The notes under the pieces are model-generated. The model did no database searches. It was given only the letters and a program-made list of their open reading frames with translations, and had not been told where the DNA came from. A program made the position numbers and the translations under genes. DNA of 64,000 nt from Aeromonas veronii (GTDB taxonomy: Bacteria > Pseudomonadota > Gammaproteobacteria > Enterobacterales > Aeromonadaceae), in NCBI GenBank assembly GCA_041319085.1, contig CP101033.1, positions 218,501-282,500 on the forward strand. Reading direction: 5' to 3'. Every line of letters starts with the position of its first letter. Position 1 is the first letter of the stretch. Shown piece by piece: positions 34,241 to 43,537 of the stretch.

Positions 34241-34449
34241 TTCGAGCTATCCAGGGTGCCGATCGCTGTGTGATAGAGATCCTTCACGGCGCGGACTTTG
34301 GTTCACAGGTAGGAGGTGGGGTCGCCCGGGATGTGGCAATCGGCACACTCGGTGTGGAGCCCCTTGGTGTTCTGGAAGTGGACGCCGCCCTGATACTCGG
34401 CGAGCAGTGTCTGCATGACGTGGCAGGAGACGCAGAATTCCAATAGTAG
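34241..34449 (-). pseudogene. Fragment of a NapC/NirT-type multiheme cytochrome c gene
   Basis: On the minus strand one frame gives EFCVSCHVMQ, then HTECADCHIPGDPTSYL, a TGA stop at 34303-34305, and TKVRAVKDLYHTAIGTLDS. Two CxxCH heme motifs and the surrounding pattern match the start of the NapC/NirT/TorC family, which pass electrons from quinol to periplasmic reductases. The N-terminal membrane anchor is missing and the rest is cut off at the tnpB element. It is dead: truncated at both ends and interrupted. Confidence 0.85.
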
Positions 34450-34648
34450 TCATGACAGGGGTAAGGCGTTGGCCTCTGTCGTGGATTATATTTTTTGCAA
34501 ACGTTTGTTTTTTTAAAAAATGAATTGATCGAATTATATTCGATCAATCACCGATTAATGCTCTTTCCACGATAGCTGTTAGCCCCCTCGCAAAACCCCA
34601 CAAGATTCGTTGATATAGTGAACAGTGAGCCACAACGGAGTGTCGCCG
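34450..34648. other. AT-rich gap with two palindromes
   Basis: CAAACGTTTG (34498-34507) within GCAAACGTTTGT resembles a LacI/PurR-type operator. An 11-bp inverted repeat ATTGATCGAAT/ATTCGATCAAT lies at 34524-34548. Both precede the kinase gene at 34649. No gene is seen. Confidence 0.45.
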
Positions 34649-36616
34649 ATGAGCCCTTTCTCACTACTGTGTGTCGCCGCCAATGTGCAACTGCTGGCCG
34701 AATTCGAACAGGAGCTGGCCCCGCTGCTAGGCCATTTTGCGCTGGTGGTGGTGGTCGGGCGGGAGTCGGCGGAGCTGGCCTTGGACGAGCTGGATCGCAA
34801 GGGGCAGCCACCCGCCGTGGTGGTGTGTGACAGCGATCTGGGGGACGGGCGAGGGGCCGACTTTCTGATCCGCCTCGGCAGCCGCCATGAGGCGTGCCGC
34901 AAGATCCTGCTCGGCAGCCAGCCGGAGATGAAATCGATCATCGAGGCGGTCAACCTCGGTCGTCTCGACTACTACCTGCAGCGCCCCTGGCGCGATGGCA
35001 GCCTGCGCTGGGCAGTGATCGAGCAGGCCAGCCACTTTGTGCTGCTTCAGCCCGAGGCTGACCTGCTGAGCTATGCCGCCGTGCTCGATAGTCAGAAGCT
35101 GCTGCGGGCCCACGTCGATCGCCAGCTGGCGGCCTATCGGCAGGGTTTTATGGATTACACCCACTGCAGCGATGAAGAGTTGTCGCGGGTGGTGATCGAC
35201 GGCCTCTACCAGTTTTTCGATGGCAACGACGAGGGGCGGGTCTGCCGCCACTACAGTCCGGGCCATGTGCTGACCCGCGAGGGGGAGCCCAACAGCTTTC
35301 TCTGGTTTATCGCCAAGGGGGAGGTGGTGCTGCGCAAGCGGGACGAGCAGGGCATCGATCAGGAGGTGGTGCACTACCGCACCGGCTCGCTGGTGGGGGG
35401 CATGTCCTTCGTCACCGGCGAACCCGCCTTTACCACCGGGGTGACCCTGACCGGCGCCGAGGTGATCAAGCTCGACAAGCTGCAATTCTCCCGGGTGATG
35501 CAGGCGCGCAGCGAACTGCTCCCCTCCTTTACCAATCTGCTGCTGCGCCACTTCAACCGCCGCCTGCAAAACAGCATCCGAACCGAGATGCGGTTGCAAC
35601 AGACCCTCAACTCCCTCGATGCCGCCCACGCCCAGCTGGTGGAGAGCGAAAAGATGGCGATGCTGGGTCAGCTGGTGGCCGGTGTCGCCCACGAGCTGAA
35701 CAACCCGGTGGCGGCCATCATCCGTGGCAGCGAGACCCTGCGGGCCGCCATCCCCGATCTGGTCAATCTCGAACTGCCAGTCCCCATCAAGGGGCTGGGT
35801 AATCAGACCCTCTGTCAGGCCCTGACCGCCCAGCCGGTCTCGACCAGCGAGATCCGCGACAAGACCCGGCAGGCGGAGGGGCGCTTTGGCGATCGCCAGC
35901 AGGCGCGGCTGGCGGTGCAGATGAATCTAGATGACGAGCTGAACTGGCAGCGCTGGTTTGCCAGCCGCACTGCCGCCGAACGGGAGGCGCTGCTCGCCCG
36001 GCTGGAGCTGTTCCAGCAGACCGGCAGCTTCCTGCGCAATATCGAGGTGTGCGCCCGCCGCATCGGCGATCTGGTCAAGAGCCTCAAGCAGTATGCGCGG
36101 CAGGATCGGCTCGAACCCTCGCTGGTGGACCTGCACGAGGGGCTGGAAGATACCCTGATGATTTTCGAAAACCGCCTCAAGCATCATGAGCTCTGCAAGG
36201 AGTACCAGCCGCTGCCGCTGGTGCGCTGTCACCCCATCGCCCTGCAGCAGGTGTGGACCAACCTGATCGCCAACAGTCTGGATGCCATGAGCGGCCCGGG
36301 GCGACTCACCATTCGCACCGGATTGCTGGAGCCCGAGTGGGCCATGGTGGAGATCGAGGACAGCGGTTGTGGCATCGAACCCGAGCTGTGGCAGCGGATC
36401 TTCGATCTCAACTTCACCACCAAGCGGGAGGGCCATTTCGGTCTTGGTATCGGTCTGAGCGTCTCGCTGCAGATAGTGCAGCAGCATCATGGCCGGATCG
36501 AGGTGGCCTCCGAACCGGGCCGCTACACCCGGATGCGAGTCTGCCTGCCGCTGGATGGCATGGGGCAGGCTGGTTATGGGGGCGAGCCTCACCACAACAA
36601 AGAGCATGCGGCCTGA
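34649..36616 (+). CDS. Hybrid sensor: degenerate receiver, cyclic-nucleotide-like domain, histidine kinase
   Basis: The 655-residue protein starts with a receiver-like domain (1-125) keeping the Asp in VVCDSDLGDG. It lacks the acidic pair at the first strand (LLCVAAN) and has Arg in place of the switch Lys (YYLQRPW). A cNMP-binding-like domain (about 175-300) follows, with REGEPNSFLWFIAKGEVVL. Then a coiled coil leads to the H-box MLGQLVAGVAHELNNPVAAI and ATPase motifs NLIANSLDAM and EDSGCGIEP. No membrane segment is seen, so it is cytosolic. ATG at 34649 has GGAG eight bases upstream; a GTG at 34625 is possible. The next gene is a likely partner. Confidence 0.88.
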   Translation: MSPFSLLCVAANVQLLAEFEQELAPLLGHFALVVVVGRESAELALDELDRKGQPPAVVVCDSDLGDGRGADFLIRLGSRHEACRKILLGSQPEMKSIIEAVNLGRLDYYLQRPWRDGSLRWAVIEQASHFVLLQPEADLLSYAAVLDSQKLLRAHVDRQLAAYRQGFMDYTHCSDEELSRVVIDGLYQFFDGNDEGRVCRHYSPGHVLTREGEPNSFLWFIAKGEVVLRKRDEQGIDQEVVHYRTGSLVGGMSFVTGEPAFTTGVTLTGAEVIKLDKLQFSRVMQARSELLPSFTNLLLRHFNRRLQNSIRTEMRLQQTLNSLDAAHAQLVESEKMAMLGQLVAGVAHELNNPVAAIIRGSETLRAAIPDLVNLELPVPIKGLGNQTLCQALTAQPVSTSEIRDKTRQAEGRFGDRQQARLAVQMNLDDELNWQRWFASRTAAEREALLARLELFQQTGSFLRNIEVCARRIGDLVKSLKQYARQDRLEPSLVDLHEGLEDTLMIFENRLKHHELCKEYQPLPLVRCHPIALQQVWTNLIANSLDAMSGPGRLTIRTGLLEPEWAMVEIEDSGCGIEPELWQRIFDLNFTTKREGHFGLGIGLSVSLQIVQQHHGRIEVASEPGRYTRMRVCLPLDGMGQAGYGGEPHHNKEHAA

Positions 36617-36671
36617 GCCGTCGCCAGTATCAATCGTGCGGCGTGCCAAACCATGTCGCCAGGGAGGAGCA

Positions 36672-37169
36672 ATGAACAAACACTATCTGATCCTGTGTGT
36701 GGATGATGAGCGGGAGGTGCTGGATGCGGTGATCCACGATCTCGCCCCGTTTCGTTCCCACTTCGAACTGGAGGCGGCCGAGAGTGTCGATGAGGCGCGC
36801 TCGGTGGTAGAGGAGTGGGAGAGCGACGGCAACAAGCTGGCGCTGATCCTCTGTGACCACATCATGCCCGGAACCCTGGGGGTCGATTTTCTGGTGGAGC
36901 TGAACCAGCGTGCCACCACCCGCGCCAGCCGCAAATTGCTGTTGACCGGGCAGGCCGGGCTGGAGGCCACCATCGATGCGGTCAATCGCGGCGGGTTGCA
37001 CTACTACCTTGCCAAACCCTGGCAGTTGGCGACGCTACAAGAGGCGGTTCGCGAACAGCTGACCGACTACCTGCTGGCGGAGGATGGCGAAAATGCCTTC
37101 CACTATGCGCCGCTGCTCAATCAGGCGCGGCTGTTTGCCGCCATCCACGATCACCCGTGCGACGAATAG
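36672..37169 (+). CDS. Single-domain response regulator
   Basis: The receiver domain has the acidic pair in VDDERE (residues 11-14), the phospho-acceptor Asp in LCDHIMPG and the switch Lys in YYLAKPW. About 40 residues without an output domain follow. The 165-residue protein lies 55 bases after the hybrid kinase gene with GGAGGA before its ATG. Both receivers share the unusual (L/D)YYL-x-(K/R)PW ending, so they look related by duplication. It probably relays phosphate from that kinase. Confidence 0.88.
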   Translation: MNKHYLILCVDDEREVLDAVIHDLAPFRSHFELEAAESVDEARSVVEEWESDGNKLALILCDHIMPGTLGVDFLVELNQRATTRASRKLLLTGQAGLEATIDAVNRGGLHYYLAKPWQLATLQEAVREQLTDYLLAEDGENAFHYAPLLNQARLFAAIHDHPCDE

Positions 37170-37200
37170 GGGCAGTTGGGCTTTCACCGTGGCAGTTGTA

Positions 37201-37220
37201 TACTGTCTGCATATACAGTA
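37201..37220. promoter_or_regulatory. LexA (SOS) box upstream of topB
   Basis: TACTGTCTGCATATACAGTA matches the consensus TACTG-N10-CAGTA at every fixed position. It sits 16 bases before the topB ATG, over promoter-like DNA. Confidence 0.8.
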
Positions 37221-37236
37221 TTGCAGGTAGCCACCG

Positions 37237-39213
37237 ATGCGACTCTTTATCGCCGAGAAGCCCACGCTGGGCCGCGCCATTGCCGATGCCCTGCCCAAGC
37301 CCCACAAGAAGGGCGACGGTTTTATCGAAACAGCCCAGGGGGATGTGGTCACCTGGTGCATCGGCCATCTGCTGGAGCAGGCCGAGCCCGATGCCTATGA
37401 CGCCGCCTTCAAGCAGTGGCGGATGGAGCATCTCCCCATCATCCCCGCCCAGTGGCAGCTGGTGGCCAAACCCAAGACCAAAACCCAGCTCACCGTCATC
37501 AAGCGGCTGATCAAGCAGGCCGACTGCGTGGTCAACGCCGGTGACCCGGACCGGGAAGGGCAGTTGCTGGTGGATGAGGTGATCGACTTTCTCGGCTACC
37601 CGAAGACCAAGCCGGTGCAGCGCTGCCTCATCAGCGATCTCAACCCGCCCGCGGTGCGCCGCGCCCTCGACAAACTGAGGGATAACAAGGAGTTCGTGCC
37701 GCTGGCGGTTTCCGCACTGGCCCGCAGTCGGGCCGACTGGCTCTACGGCATCAACATGACCCGCGCCTATACCCTGCTCGGCCGCAAGGCCGGTTGCAGC
37801 GAGCTGCTCTCGGTTGGCCGGGTGCAGACCCCGCTGCTGGGGCTGGTGGTGCGGCGGGATCTCGAGATCGAGGCCTTCGTGCCCAAACCCTTCTACGAGG
37901 TGCTGGCCCATCTGTTGACCGATAGCAACGAGCGTTTCACCGCCAAGTGGCTGCCATCGGAAGCCTGTCTGCCGTGGCAGGATGAGGAGGGGCGGGTGCT
38001 CAACCGGGCGCTGGCCGACAAGGTGGTTAGCCGGATCAACGGCCAGCCCGCTCAGGTCGAATCGGTGGAGGAGCAGGCCCGCAAGCAGGCGGCGCCGCTG
38101 CCCTATAACCTCTCCAGCCTGCAGATCGATGCCGCCAAGCGCTTCGGCATGGATGCCAAGCGAGTGCTCGATATCTGCCAGAGCCTCTACGAGCGTCACA
38201 AGCTCATCACCTATCCGCGCTCCGACAGCCGTTATCTGCCGACCGACCACTTCAAGCGGGCCGAGCAGGTGCGTGGCGCCATCGCCGCTACTGCGCCCGT
38301 GCTGGCCAAGGCGGTTAGCGAGGCGGATGACAAGATCCGCAGCAAAGCGTGGAACGACAGCAAGGTGGATGCCCACCACGCCATCATCCCCACCGAGAAG
38401 CAGGGCAACCCCGGTATGCTGGGGGCCGACGAGGCGAAGCTCTATGGCCTGATTGCCCGACAGTATCTGCTGCAGTTCTATCCCCCGTTCGAATACAACG
38501 ACAGCAAGGTGCTGCTGCGCATCGCCGGTGGCCTGTTTCAGGCCAAGGCGCGGCGAATCCTCAAGGTGGGCTGGAAGGCGCTGCTCGGAGTGGAGGAGGA
38601 TGACGACGAAGAGAAAGCGGGCACGCTGCCGGCTCTCAAAGAGGGAGAGCAGCTGCTCTGCGAGCGGGGCGAACTGCTGGAGAAGATGACCCAGCCGCCC
38701 AAGTCATTTACCGATGCCACCCTGCTGGCCGCCATGACCGGCATCGCCCGCTATGTGCAAGATCCCGATATCCGCAAAACCCTGCGCGATACCGATGGCC
38801 TCGGTACCGAAGCGACCCGGGCAGGCATTATCGACCTGCTGTTCAAGCGTCGCTTTCTGGTGCGTCAGGGCAAGAGCATCAAGGCGACCCCGACCGGGCG
38901 GGCGTTGGTGCAGGCGCTGCCCGCCACCGCAACCACGCCGGATATGACGGCGCTGTGGGAGCAGAGCCTCGGCCAGATCGCCGAGCGCCACGGCAGCTAT
39001 CAGCAGTTTATGGGGCCGCTCACCGAGCAGCTTAACGGCCTGATCGAGGGGGCGCGGCAGGACTCCGGCGCCAGCTTCAGCGCCCTGCCCAAGGAGGCAC
39101 CGGGTGCCAGCAAGCGGCGTTTTAGCAAGCGCAAGAGTCCGTCGGCCAGCAGCGCTGGCGGTGCCCCTCGCAAAAGCACTGGCAAGCGCACAGCCAGAAG
39201 CAAGGCGGCCTGA
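37237..39213 (+). CDS. topB: DNA topoisomerase III
   Basis: TopB is a type IA topoisomerase that unlinks replication and recombination intermediates, often with RecQ. The Toprim domain begins [20 protein letters not shown] and carries DPDREGQ. The catalytic tyrosine is Tyr326 in [12 protein letters not shown]. The C-terminal tail is Lys/Ser/Arg-rich (from about residue 625), likely for DNA binding. The 658 residues compare with 653 in E. coli. A LexA box upstream suggests damage induction. Confidence 0.97.
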   Translation: MRLFIAEKPTLGRAIADALPKPHKKGDGFIETAQGDVVTWCIGHLLEQAEPDAYDAAFKQWRMEHLPIIPAQWQLVAKPKTKTQLTVIKRLIKQADCVVNAGDPDREGQLLVDEVIDFLGYPKTKPVQRCLISDLNPPAVRRALDKLRDNKEFVPLAVSALARSRADWLYGINMTRAYTLLGRKAGCSELLSVGRVQTPLLGLVVRRDLEIEAFVPKPFYEVLAHLLTDSNERFTAKWLPSEACLPWQDEEGRVLNRALADKVVSRINGQPAQVESVEEQARKQAAPLPYNLSSLQIDAAKRFGMDAKRVLDICQSLYERHKLITYPRSDSRYLPTDHFKRAEQVRGAIAATAPVLAKAVSEADDKIRSKAWNDSKVDAHHAIIPTEKQGNPGMLGADEAKLYGLIARQYLLQFYPPFEYNDSKVLLRIAGGLFQAKARRILKVGWKALLGVEEDDDEEKAGTLPALKEGEQLLCERGELLEKMTQPPKSFTDATLLAAMTGIARYVQDPDIRKTLRDTDGLGTEATRAGIIDLLFKRRFLVRQGKSIKATPTGRALVQALPATATTPDMTALWEQSLGQIAERHGSYQQFMGPLTEQLNGLIEGARQDSGASFSALPKEAPGASKRRFSKRKSPSASSAGGAPRKSTGKRTARSKAA

Positions 39214-39258
39214 CTGTTTGAGGGAAGTTGTTGGCTGATGCGCAGAAGCTGCAGTGAA

Positions 39259-39292
39259 AGAGAGAGGGGCCACGGGCCCCTCTCTCTTTTTA
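39259..39292 (+). terminator. Terminator of topB
   Basis: AGAGAGAGGGGCC and its complement form a 13-bp stem with a 3-base loop, then a T-run. It faces the end of ktrB, which may also use it weakly. Confidence 0.9.
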
Positions 39293-39315
39293 TCGCCGTA
39301 AGGGCCTGTCACCAC

Positions 39316-40671
39316 TTAGCCGGTGTAGACGTTCTCTTCCGGATAACGGATGCGGGTCTCGACCGGGCGGGCCAGCATAAAGGCCAGGGTCAGGGGGCCA
39401 AGACGGCCGCAGATCATCACCAACACCAGGATCAGCTTGCCCGGTTCGCTCAGGGAGGCGGTGATGCCGGTAGAGAGGCCAACGGTGGCAAATGCCGAGA
39501 TGGTCTCGAACATGATTTTGTCGAACGGCAGATCCTCGGTCACCATCAGCAGGAACATCGCCAGCATCAGTACCATGGTGCTGACGATGATGATGGCCAG
39601 CGATCGGGTCACGATTTGGGGCGACAAGGTACGGCCAAAAGCGGTGACATGGGGCCGTTTGGTCAGAAACGCCTTGGTCGCCAGCAGCACGACTGCGAAG
39701 GTGGTCACCTTGATACCACCACCGGTCGAGGTCGCACCGGCACCGATAAACATCAGCATCATAAGGAACAGCAGGGCCGCCGGGGTCATCAGCCCGATAT
39801 CGATGGTATTGAAACCGGCGGTACGGGCACTGGCAGACTGAAAGAAGGCCGCCAGCAGCTGGCCACCGAACCCGGCGTTGCCGAGGGTGCCCGGGTTATT
39901 GTGTTCCAGCAGCCAGAACATCAGGGTCCCGGCCAGCAACAGCGCCGGGGTCATCAGCAGCATCAGCTTGCTGTGCAGCTTCAGCTTGCGCCAGCGGCGG
40001 TTGCGCACCAGATCAACGATGACGGTAAAGCCGATCCCCCCCAGGATCAGTAAGCCGGTGATGGTCAGACTGATGATGGGGTCGTATCTATAGTCGATGA
40101 GATTGTTGGCAAACAACGAAAACCCGGCGTTGTTGAAGGCCGAGACCGCGTGGAAGAAGCTGACATAGAGGCCGTGCACCCAACCCATCTCTGGCACCCA
40201 GCGGATCGCCATGATGCCGGTGCCGATCAACTGGGCAATCAAGGCGAACAGCATGATCCGTTTGACCAGCTGGATGATGTTGACCGAGCCCTCCTGCCCC
40301 AGCGCCTCCTTGGCCAGTACCTGTTGGCGCAGACCGACCCGCTTGCTGAAGATAGCGATCAGCAACAGGGTCATGGTCATCTGGCCCAGTCCACCGATCT
40401 CTATCAGCATCAGCAGGAAAATCTGCCCCTGCAGGGTGAAGGCGGTGCCAGTGTCCACCACGCCAAGACCTGTCACACTGATGGCGGAGGTGGCGGTGAA
40501 CAGGGCGTTGACGAAGGTGACCTCGCCATTGTGGCTGGAGGGTTGTACCAGAAAGATGGTGCCAATCAACAGAATGATCAGAAAGCTGCCGAGGATCAGT
40601 CGGGCTTCGCTCCAGCGGGAGTCCTGCTCTCGATGGAGAGCGAACGCGTAGCTGCTGCGCCAGCTGATCAT
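39316..40671 (-). CDS. ktrB: Potassium uptake channel subunit KtrB (TrkH/KtrB family)
   Basis: The 451-residue protein has four M1-P-M2 repeats. The selectivity-filter glycines are visible in VTGLG, NNAGF, RTAGF and ATVGLS. This is the membrane pore of the KtrAB sodium-stimulated K+ uptake system. Length fits KtrB (about 450) rather than TrkH (about 485). The start overlaps the ktrA stop by four bases, so the pair is coupled with ktrA first. Confidence 0.94.
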   Translation of the reverse strand: MISWRSSYAFALHREQDSRWSEARLILGSFLIILLIGTIFLVQPSSHNGEVTFVNALFTATSAISVTGLGVVDTGTAFTLQGQIFLLMLIEIGGLGQMTMTLLLIAIFSKRVGLRQQVLAKEALGQEGSVNIIQLVKRIMLFALIAQLIGTGIMAIRWVPEMGWVHGLYVSFFHAVSAFNNAGFSLFANNLIDYRYDPIISLTITGLLILGGIGFTVIVDLVRNRRWRKLKLHSKLMLLMTPALLLAGTLMFWLLEHNNPGTLGNAGFGGQLLAAFFQSASARTAGFNTIDIGLMTPAALLFLMMLMFIGAGATSTGGGIKVTTFAVVLLATKAFLTKRPHVTAFGRTLSPQIVTRSLAIIIVSTMVLMLAMFLLMVTEDLPFDKIMFETISAFATVGLSTGITASLSEPGKLILVLVMICGRLGPLTLAFMLARPVETRIRYPEENVYTG

Positions 40672-41321
40672 AGGGTTTCGAGCCAGTGGTCGATGGCATG
40701 CTTGTTGCCCGCCAAGATCAGGATGTCGCCCAGTTGCAGATCCATCTTGCCGGTCAGCACGTTGTGCAGCACTTCACCGCGCTTGATGGCGAGCAGTTGG
40801 AAATCGCTCTGTTGCAGCAGGTGGAGATCACCGAGCGCCTTGCCATTTTGCGGCAGGCCGATAACGAACTCGGTCAGCACCATGTTGTGGCCCAGCTCCA
40901 GATAGTCGAACAACCGGTTGTCCAGCATGCTCTGGGCGACCCGGCGGCCCATGTCCCACTCCGGGTTGATTACCTTGTCGGCGCCTACTTTCTGCAGGAT
41001 CTTGGCGTGGAACTTGTCACGCGCCTTGACCCATACCTTCTTCACGCCAGCCTCTTTCAGGACCAGGGTGGTGAGGATGCTGGTCTCCAGGTTGTCACCG
41101 ATGGCAACGAAGACGATATCGAAATTGGCCAGTCCCAGCTCGGCAACGGTTGCTTCGTCGGTGGCATCTGCCACGATAACGTGATTGCAGAGGGCGGCAA
41201 TTTGCCGGGTCTTGCTCTCATCGATATCGATGGCCAGGACTTCTGCATCCTGCCGTTGCAGCTCTTCGCACAGCGCGCTGCCAAACAGGCCCAGGCCGAT
41301 GACGGCAAACTGGTTGTTCAT
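40668..41321 (-). CDS. ktrA: Potassium uptake regulatory subunit KtrA
   Basis: The 217-residue cytosolic RCK protein has an N-terminal Rossmann fold with FAVIGLGLFGSAL and an acidic ADATDEATV strand for nucleotide binding. A C-terminal TrkA_C domain ends it. KtrA forms an octameric ring under KtrB and gates it by ATP/ADP. It is the first gene of ktrAB and divergent from murB. Confidence 0.95.
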   Translation of the reverse strand: MNNQFAVIGLGLFGSALCEELQRQDAEVLAIDIDESKTRQIAALCNHVIVADATDEATVAELGLANFDIVFVAIGDNLETSILTTLVLKEAGVKKVWVKARDKFHAKILQKVGADKVINPEWDMGRRVAQSMLDNRLFDYLELGHNMVLTEFVIGLPQNGKALGDLHLLQQSDFQLLAIKRGEVLHNVLTGKMDLQLGDILILAGNKHAIDHWLETL

Positions 41322-41447
41322 GGGTTGTTCCTCAACAGTTGAAGCCGCCTACTCTAACTCACAGTGATTCACGCGAAAAGGGCTCGGGTTTTTCGTCATG
41401 GACAACTTGAGGTAGACTGCGCCCCTGCACCAAGCCGGGATAGACCG

Positions 41448-42485
41448 ATGAAACTGAATGCCAACGCCTCTTTGTTGAAGCTCAACACCCTTGCCCTCGA
41501 TGCGTACTGCCTCTGGCTTGCCGAGGTGGAGCAGGTTGCCGATCTGGCCACTCTGCGTAGCGATCCCGAGTTGAGCACACTTCCCCGCTTAAATCTGGGT
41601 AGCGGCAGTAATGTGCTCTTTACTACCGATTTTCTCGGTCTGGTGGTGCTCAACCGGCTCAATGGGATTACCGCTGAAGATGATGGTGATCACTGGTTGC
41701 TGCATGTGGCGGCGGGTGAGAATTGGCATCAGCTGGTACGCCACTGCCTGCTGCAGGGCTGGTATGGGCTGGAGAATCTGGCGCTGATCCCCGGCACGGT
41801 CGGTGCGGCGCCGGTGCAGAACATCGGTGCGTATGGCGTTGAACTGGCCGACTTCTGCGCCTATGTCGAGGCATTCAACTGGCAGAGTGGCGAGATCGAG
41901 CGGATTACGGCGGCAGAGTGCCGCTTTGGTTATCGCGACAGCATCTTCAAGCACGAGTATCAGGACTCCCATCTGATTACTTCCGTCGGGCTCAAACTGC
42001 CCAAGGCGTGGCAGCCGGTGCTGGGCTATGGCCCGCTGGCGGCACTCGGTGACGCGCCTTCGGCGCAGGCCATCTTTGATACTGTCTGTGCCACCCGCAT
42101 GGCCAAGCTGCCGGATCCCGCCGTACTCGGCAATGCCGGCAGCTTCTTCAAGAATCCGGTGGTACCTGCCGCGCTGGCGGAGTCGCTCAAGTCGCGCTAC
42201 CCGCAGATGCCCTGCTATCCAGCCGGAGAAGGACAGGCCAAGCTGGCGGCGGGCTGGCTCATCGATCAGTGCGGTCTGAAAGGCTTCGCCATCGGCCGCG
42301 CTGCCGTCCATCAGGAGCAGGCGCTGGTGCTGGTCAATCTGGGAGGGGGCAGTGCCATGGAGCTGATCGCGCTGGCGGCCCATGTCCGCGATAGCGTGGA
42401 ACAGACGTTTGGCGTGGTGCTGGAGCACGAGGTGCGCTTTATGGGTGCGCACGGTGAAACCTGCCTCGATGAGGTGATCTCATGA
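41448..42485 (+). CDS. murB: UDP-N-acetylenolpyruvoylglucosamine reductase MurB (type I)
   Basis: MurB reduces UDP-GlcNAc-enolpyruvate to UDP-MurNAc with NADPH and FAD, the second step of peptidoglycan precursor synthesis. FAD-domain motifs are LGSGSNVLF and PGTVGAAPVQNIGAYG. The proton-donor serine is in NAGSFFKNP, and the C-terminal glutamate in LEHEVRF. The 345 residues match type I MurB. The start at 41448 (MKLNANASL) is the family start; the frame open to 41364 is discarded. birA overlaps its stop. Confidence 0.97.
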   Translation: MKLNANASLLKLNTLALDAYCLWLAEVEQVADLATLRSDPELSTLPRLNLGSGSNVLFTTDFLGLVVLNRLNGITAEDDGDHWLLHVAAGENWHQLVRHCLLQGWYGLENLALIPGTVGAAPVQNIGAYGVELADFCAYVEAFNWQSGEIERITAAECRFGYRDSIFKHEYQDSHLITSVGLKLPKAWQPVLGYGPLAALGDAPSAQAIFDTVCATRMAKLPDPAVLGNAGSFFKNPVVPAALAESLKSRYPQMPCYPAGEGQAKLAAGWLIDQCGLKGFAIGRAAVHQEQALVLVNLGGGSAMELIALAAHVRDSVEQTFGVVLEHEVRFMGAHGETCLDEVIS

Positions 42486-43447
42486 CCCTGACTCCCATCA
42501 GACAGACCCTGATCACCCTGCTGCGCGACGGTCAGTTTCACTCCGGTGAACAGCTGGGCGAGCAGCTGGGCATCAGCCGGGCGGCGGTGAGCAAACACAT
42601 GGCGGCGCTCAAGGAGCTGGGGCTGGATCTGTTCAGCCTGACCGGCAAGGGCTACCGGCTGGCGGTGCCGATGGCGCTCTATGATCAGGCCACCTTGCAA
42701 GCGCTGGCCCCGATGGCGCCGGTGCACTGTTTCCCGGTCATTGGCTCGACCAATCAACACCTGCTGGATCGGGTCAATGCGCTGCGCTCTGGCGAGAGCT
42801 GTCTGGCCGAGTGTCAGACCGCCGGGCGCGGGCGTCGTGGCAAACCCTGGGTTTCGCCGTTCGGTTGCCAGCTGCTCCTCAGCATGTACTGGCGACTCGA
42901 ACAAGGTATGGCGGCAGCCATGGGGCTGAGTCTGGCGGTCGGTGTCGCGGTAGTCGACGCGCTGGAATCTCTTGGCTATCAGGGCGTTGAGCTCAAGTGG
43001 CCGAACGACCTCTACTATCAGGGACGCAAGCTGGCGGGCATTCTGGTTGAGATGAGCGGTAGCGCCGGAGCCAGTTGTCATCTGGTGATCGGCATCGGTC
43101 TTAATCTGGCGATGCCGGCCCGCGAGGGAGAGAAGATCGATCAGGCCTGGGCCGAGCTGCGCCATATCAATCCGGAACTGGTGGATCGCAATCAGCTGGC
43201 GGCCCGGATGATCGTCCATCTGCAACAGGCGCTGCACACCTTTGAGCAGCAGGGGCTGGCAAGCTTTGTCGATGAGTGGAACCGGCTCGATCACTTTGCC
43301 GGTCGCCCGGTGCGCTTGCTGATGGGGGAGCAGGAGATCCGCGGTATCGCCCGTGGCATCGACGATCGCGGTGCCCTGCGACTGGAGACGGACGAAGGGA
43401 TCAAATTCTATCTGGGGGGCGAGCTCTCCCTGCGCCGGGGCGACTGA
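42482..43447 (+). CDS. birA: Biotin-protein ligase and biotin operon repressor BirA
   Basis: BirA activates biotin and attaches it to the acetyl-CoA carboxylase carrier; as a dimer it represses biotin genes. The N-terminal winged helix (LGISRAAVSKHMAALKELG) supports the repressor role. The catalytic GRGRRG loop is at 115-120 and the lysine motif is KWPNDLYY. The 321 residues match E. coli. The ATGA overlap with murB and the downstream coaA reproduce the E. coli order. Confidence 0.97.
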   Translation: MTLTPIRQTLITLLRDGQFHSGEQLGEQLGISRAAVSKHMAALKELGLDLFSLTGKGYRLAVPMALYDQATLQALAPMAPVHCFPVIGSTNQHLLDRVNALRSGESCLAECQTAGRGRRGKPWVSPFGCQLLLSMYWRLEQGMAAAMGLSLAVGVAVVDALESLGYQGVELKWPNDLYYQGRKLAGILVEMSGSAGASCHLVIGIGLNLAMPAREGEKIDQAWAELRHINPELVDRNQLAARMIVHLQQALHTFEQQGLASFVDEWNRLDHFAGRPVRLLMGEQEIRGIARGIDDRGALRLETDEGIKFYLGGELSLRRGD

Positions 43448-43478
43448 GGGCCGGCAAGGCCGCTCATGATGCCAAATA

Positions 43479-43510
43479 GAAGAGGGGGCCTGTGCGGGCC
43501 CCCTCTTCGT
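43479..43510. terminator. Terminator between birA and coaA
   Basis: GAAGAGGGGGCC and GGCCCCCTCTTC form a 12-bp stem with a 6-base loop. T-runs are weak on both strands, so it may act on both convergent genes. Confidence 0.7.
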
Positions 43511-43537
43511 TATCCGGCGTTATCCGGCCCACTGCCA

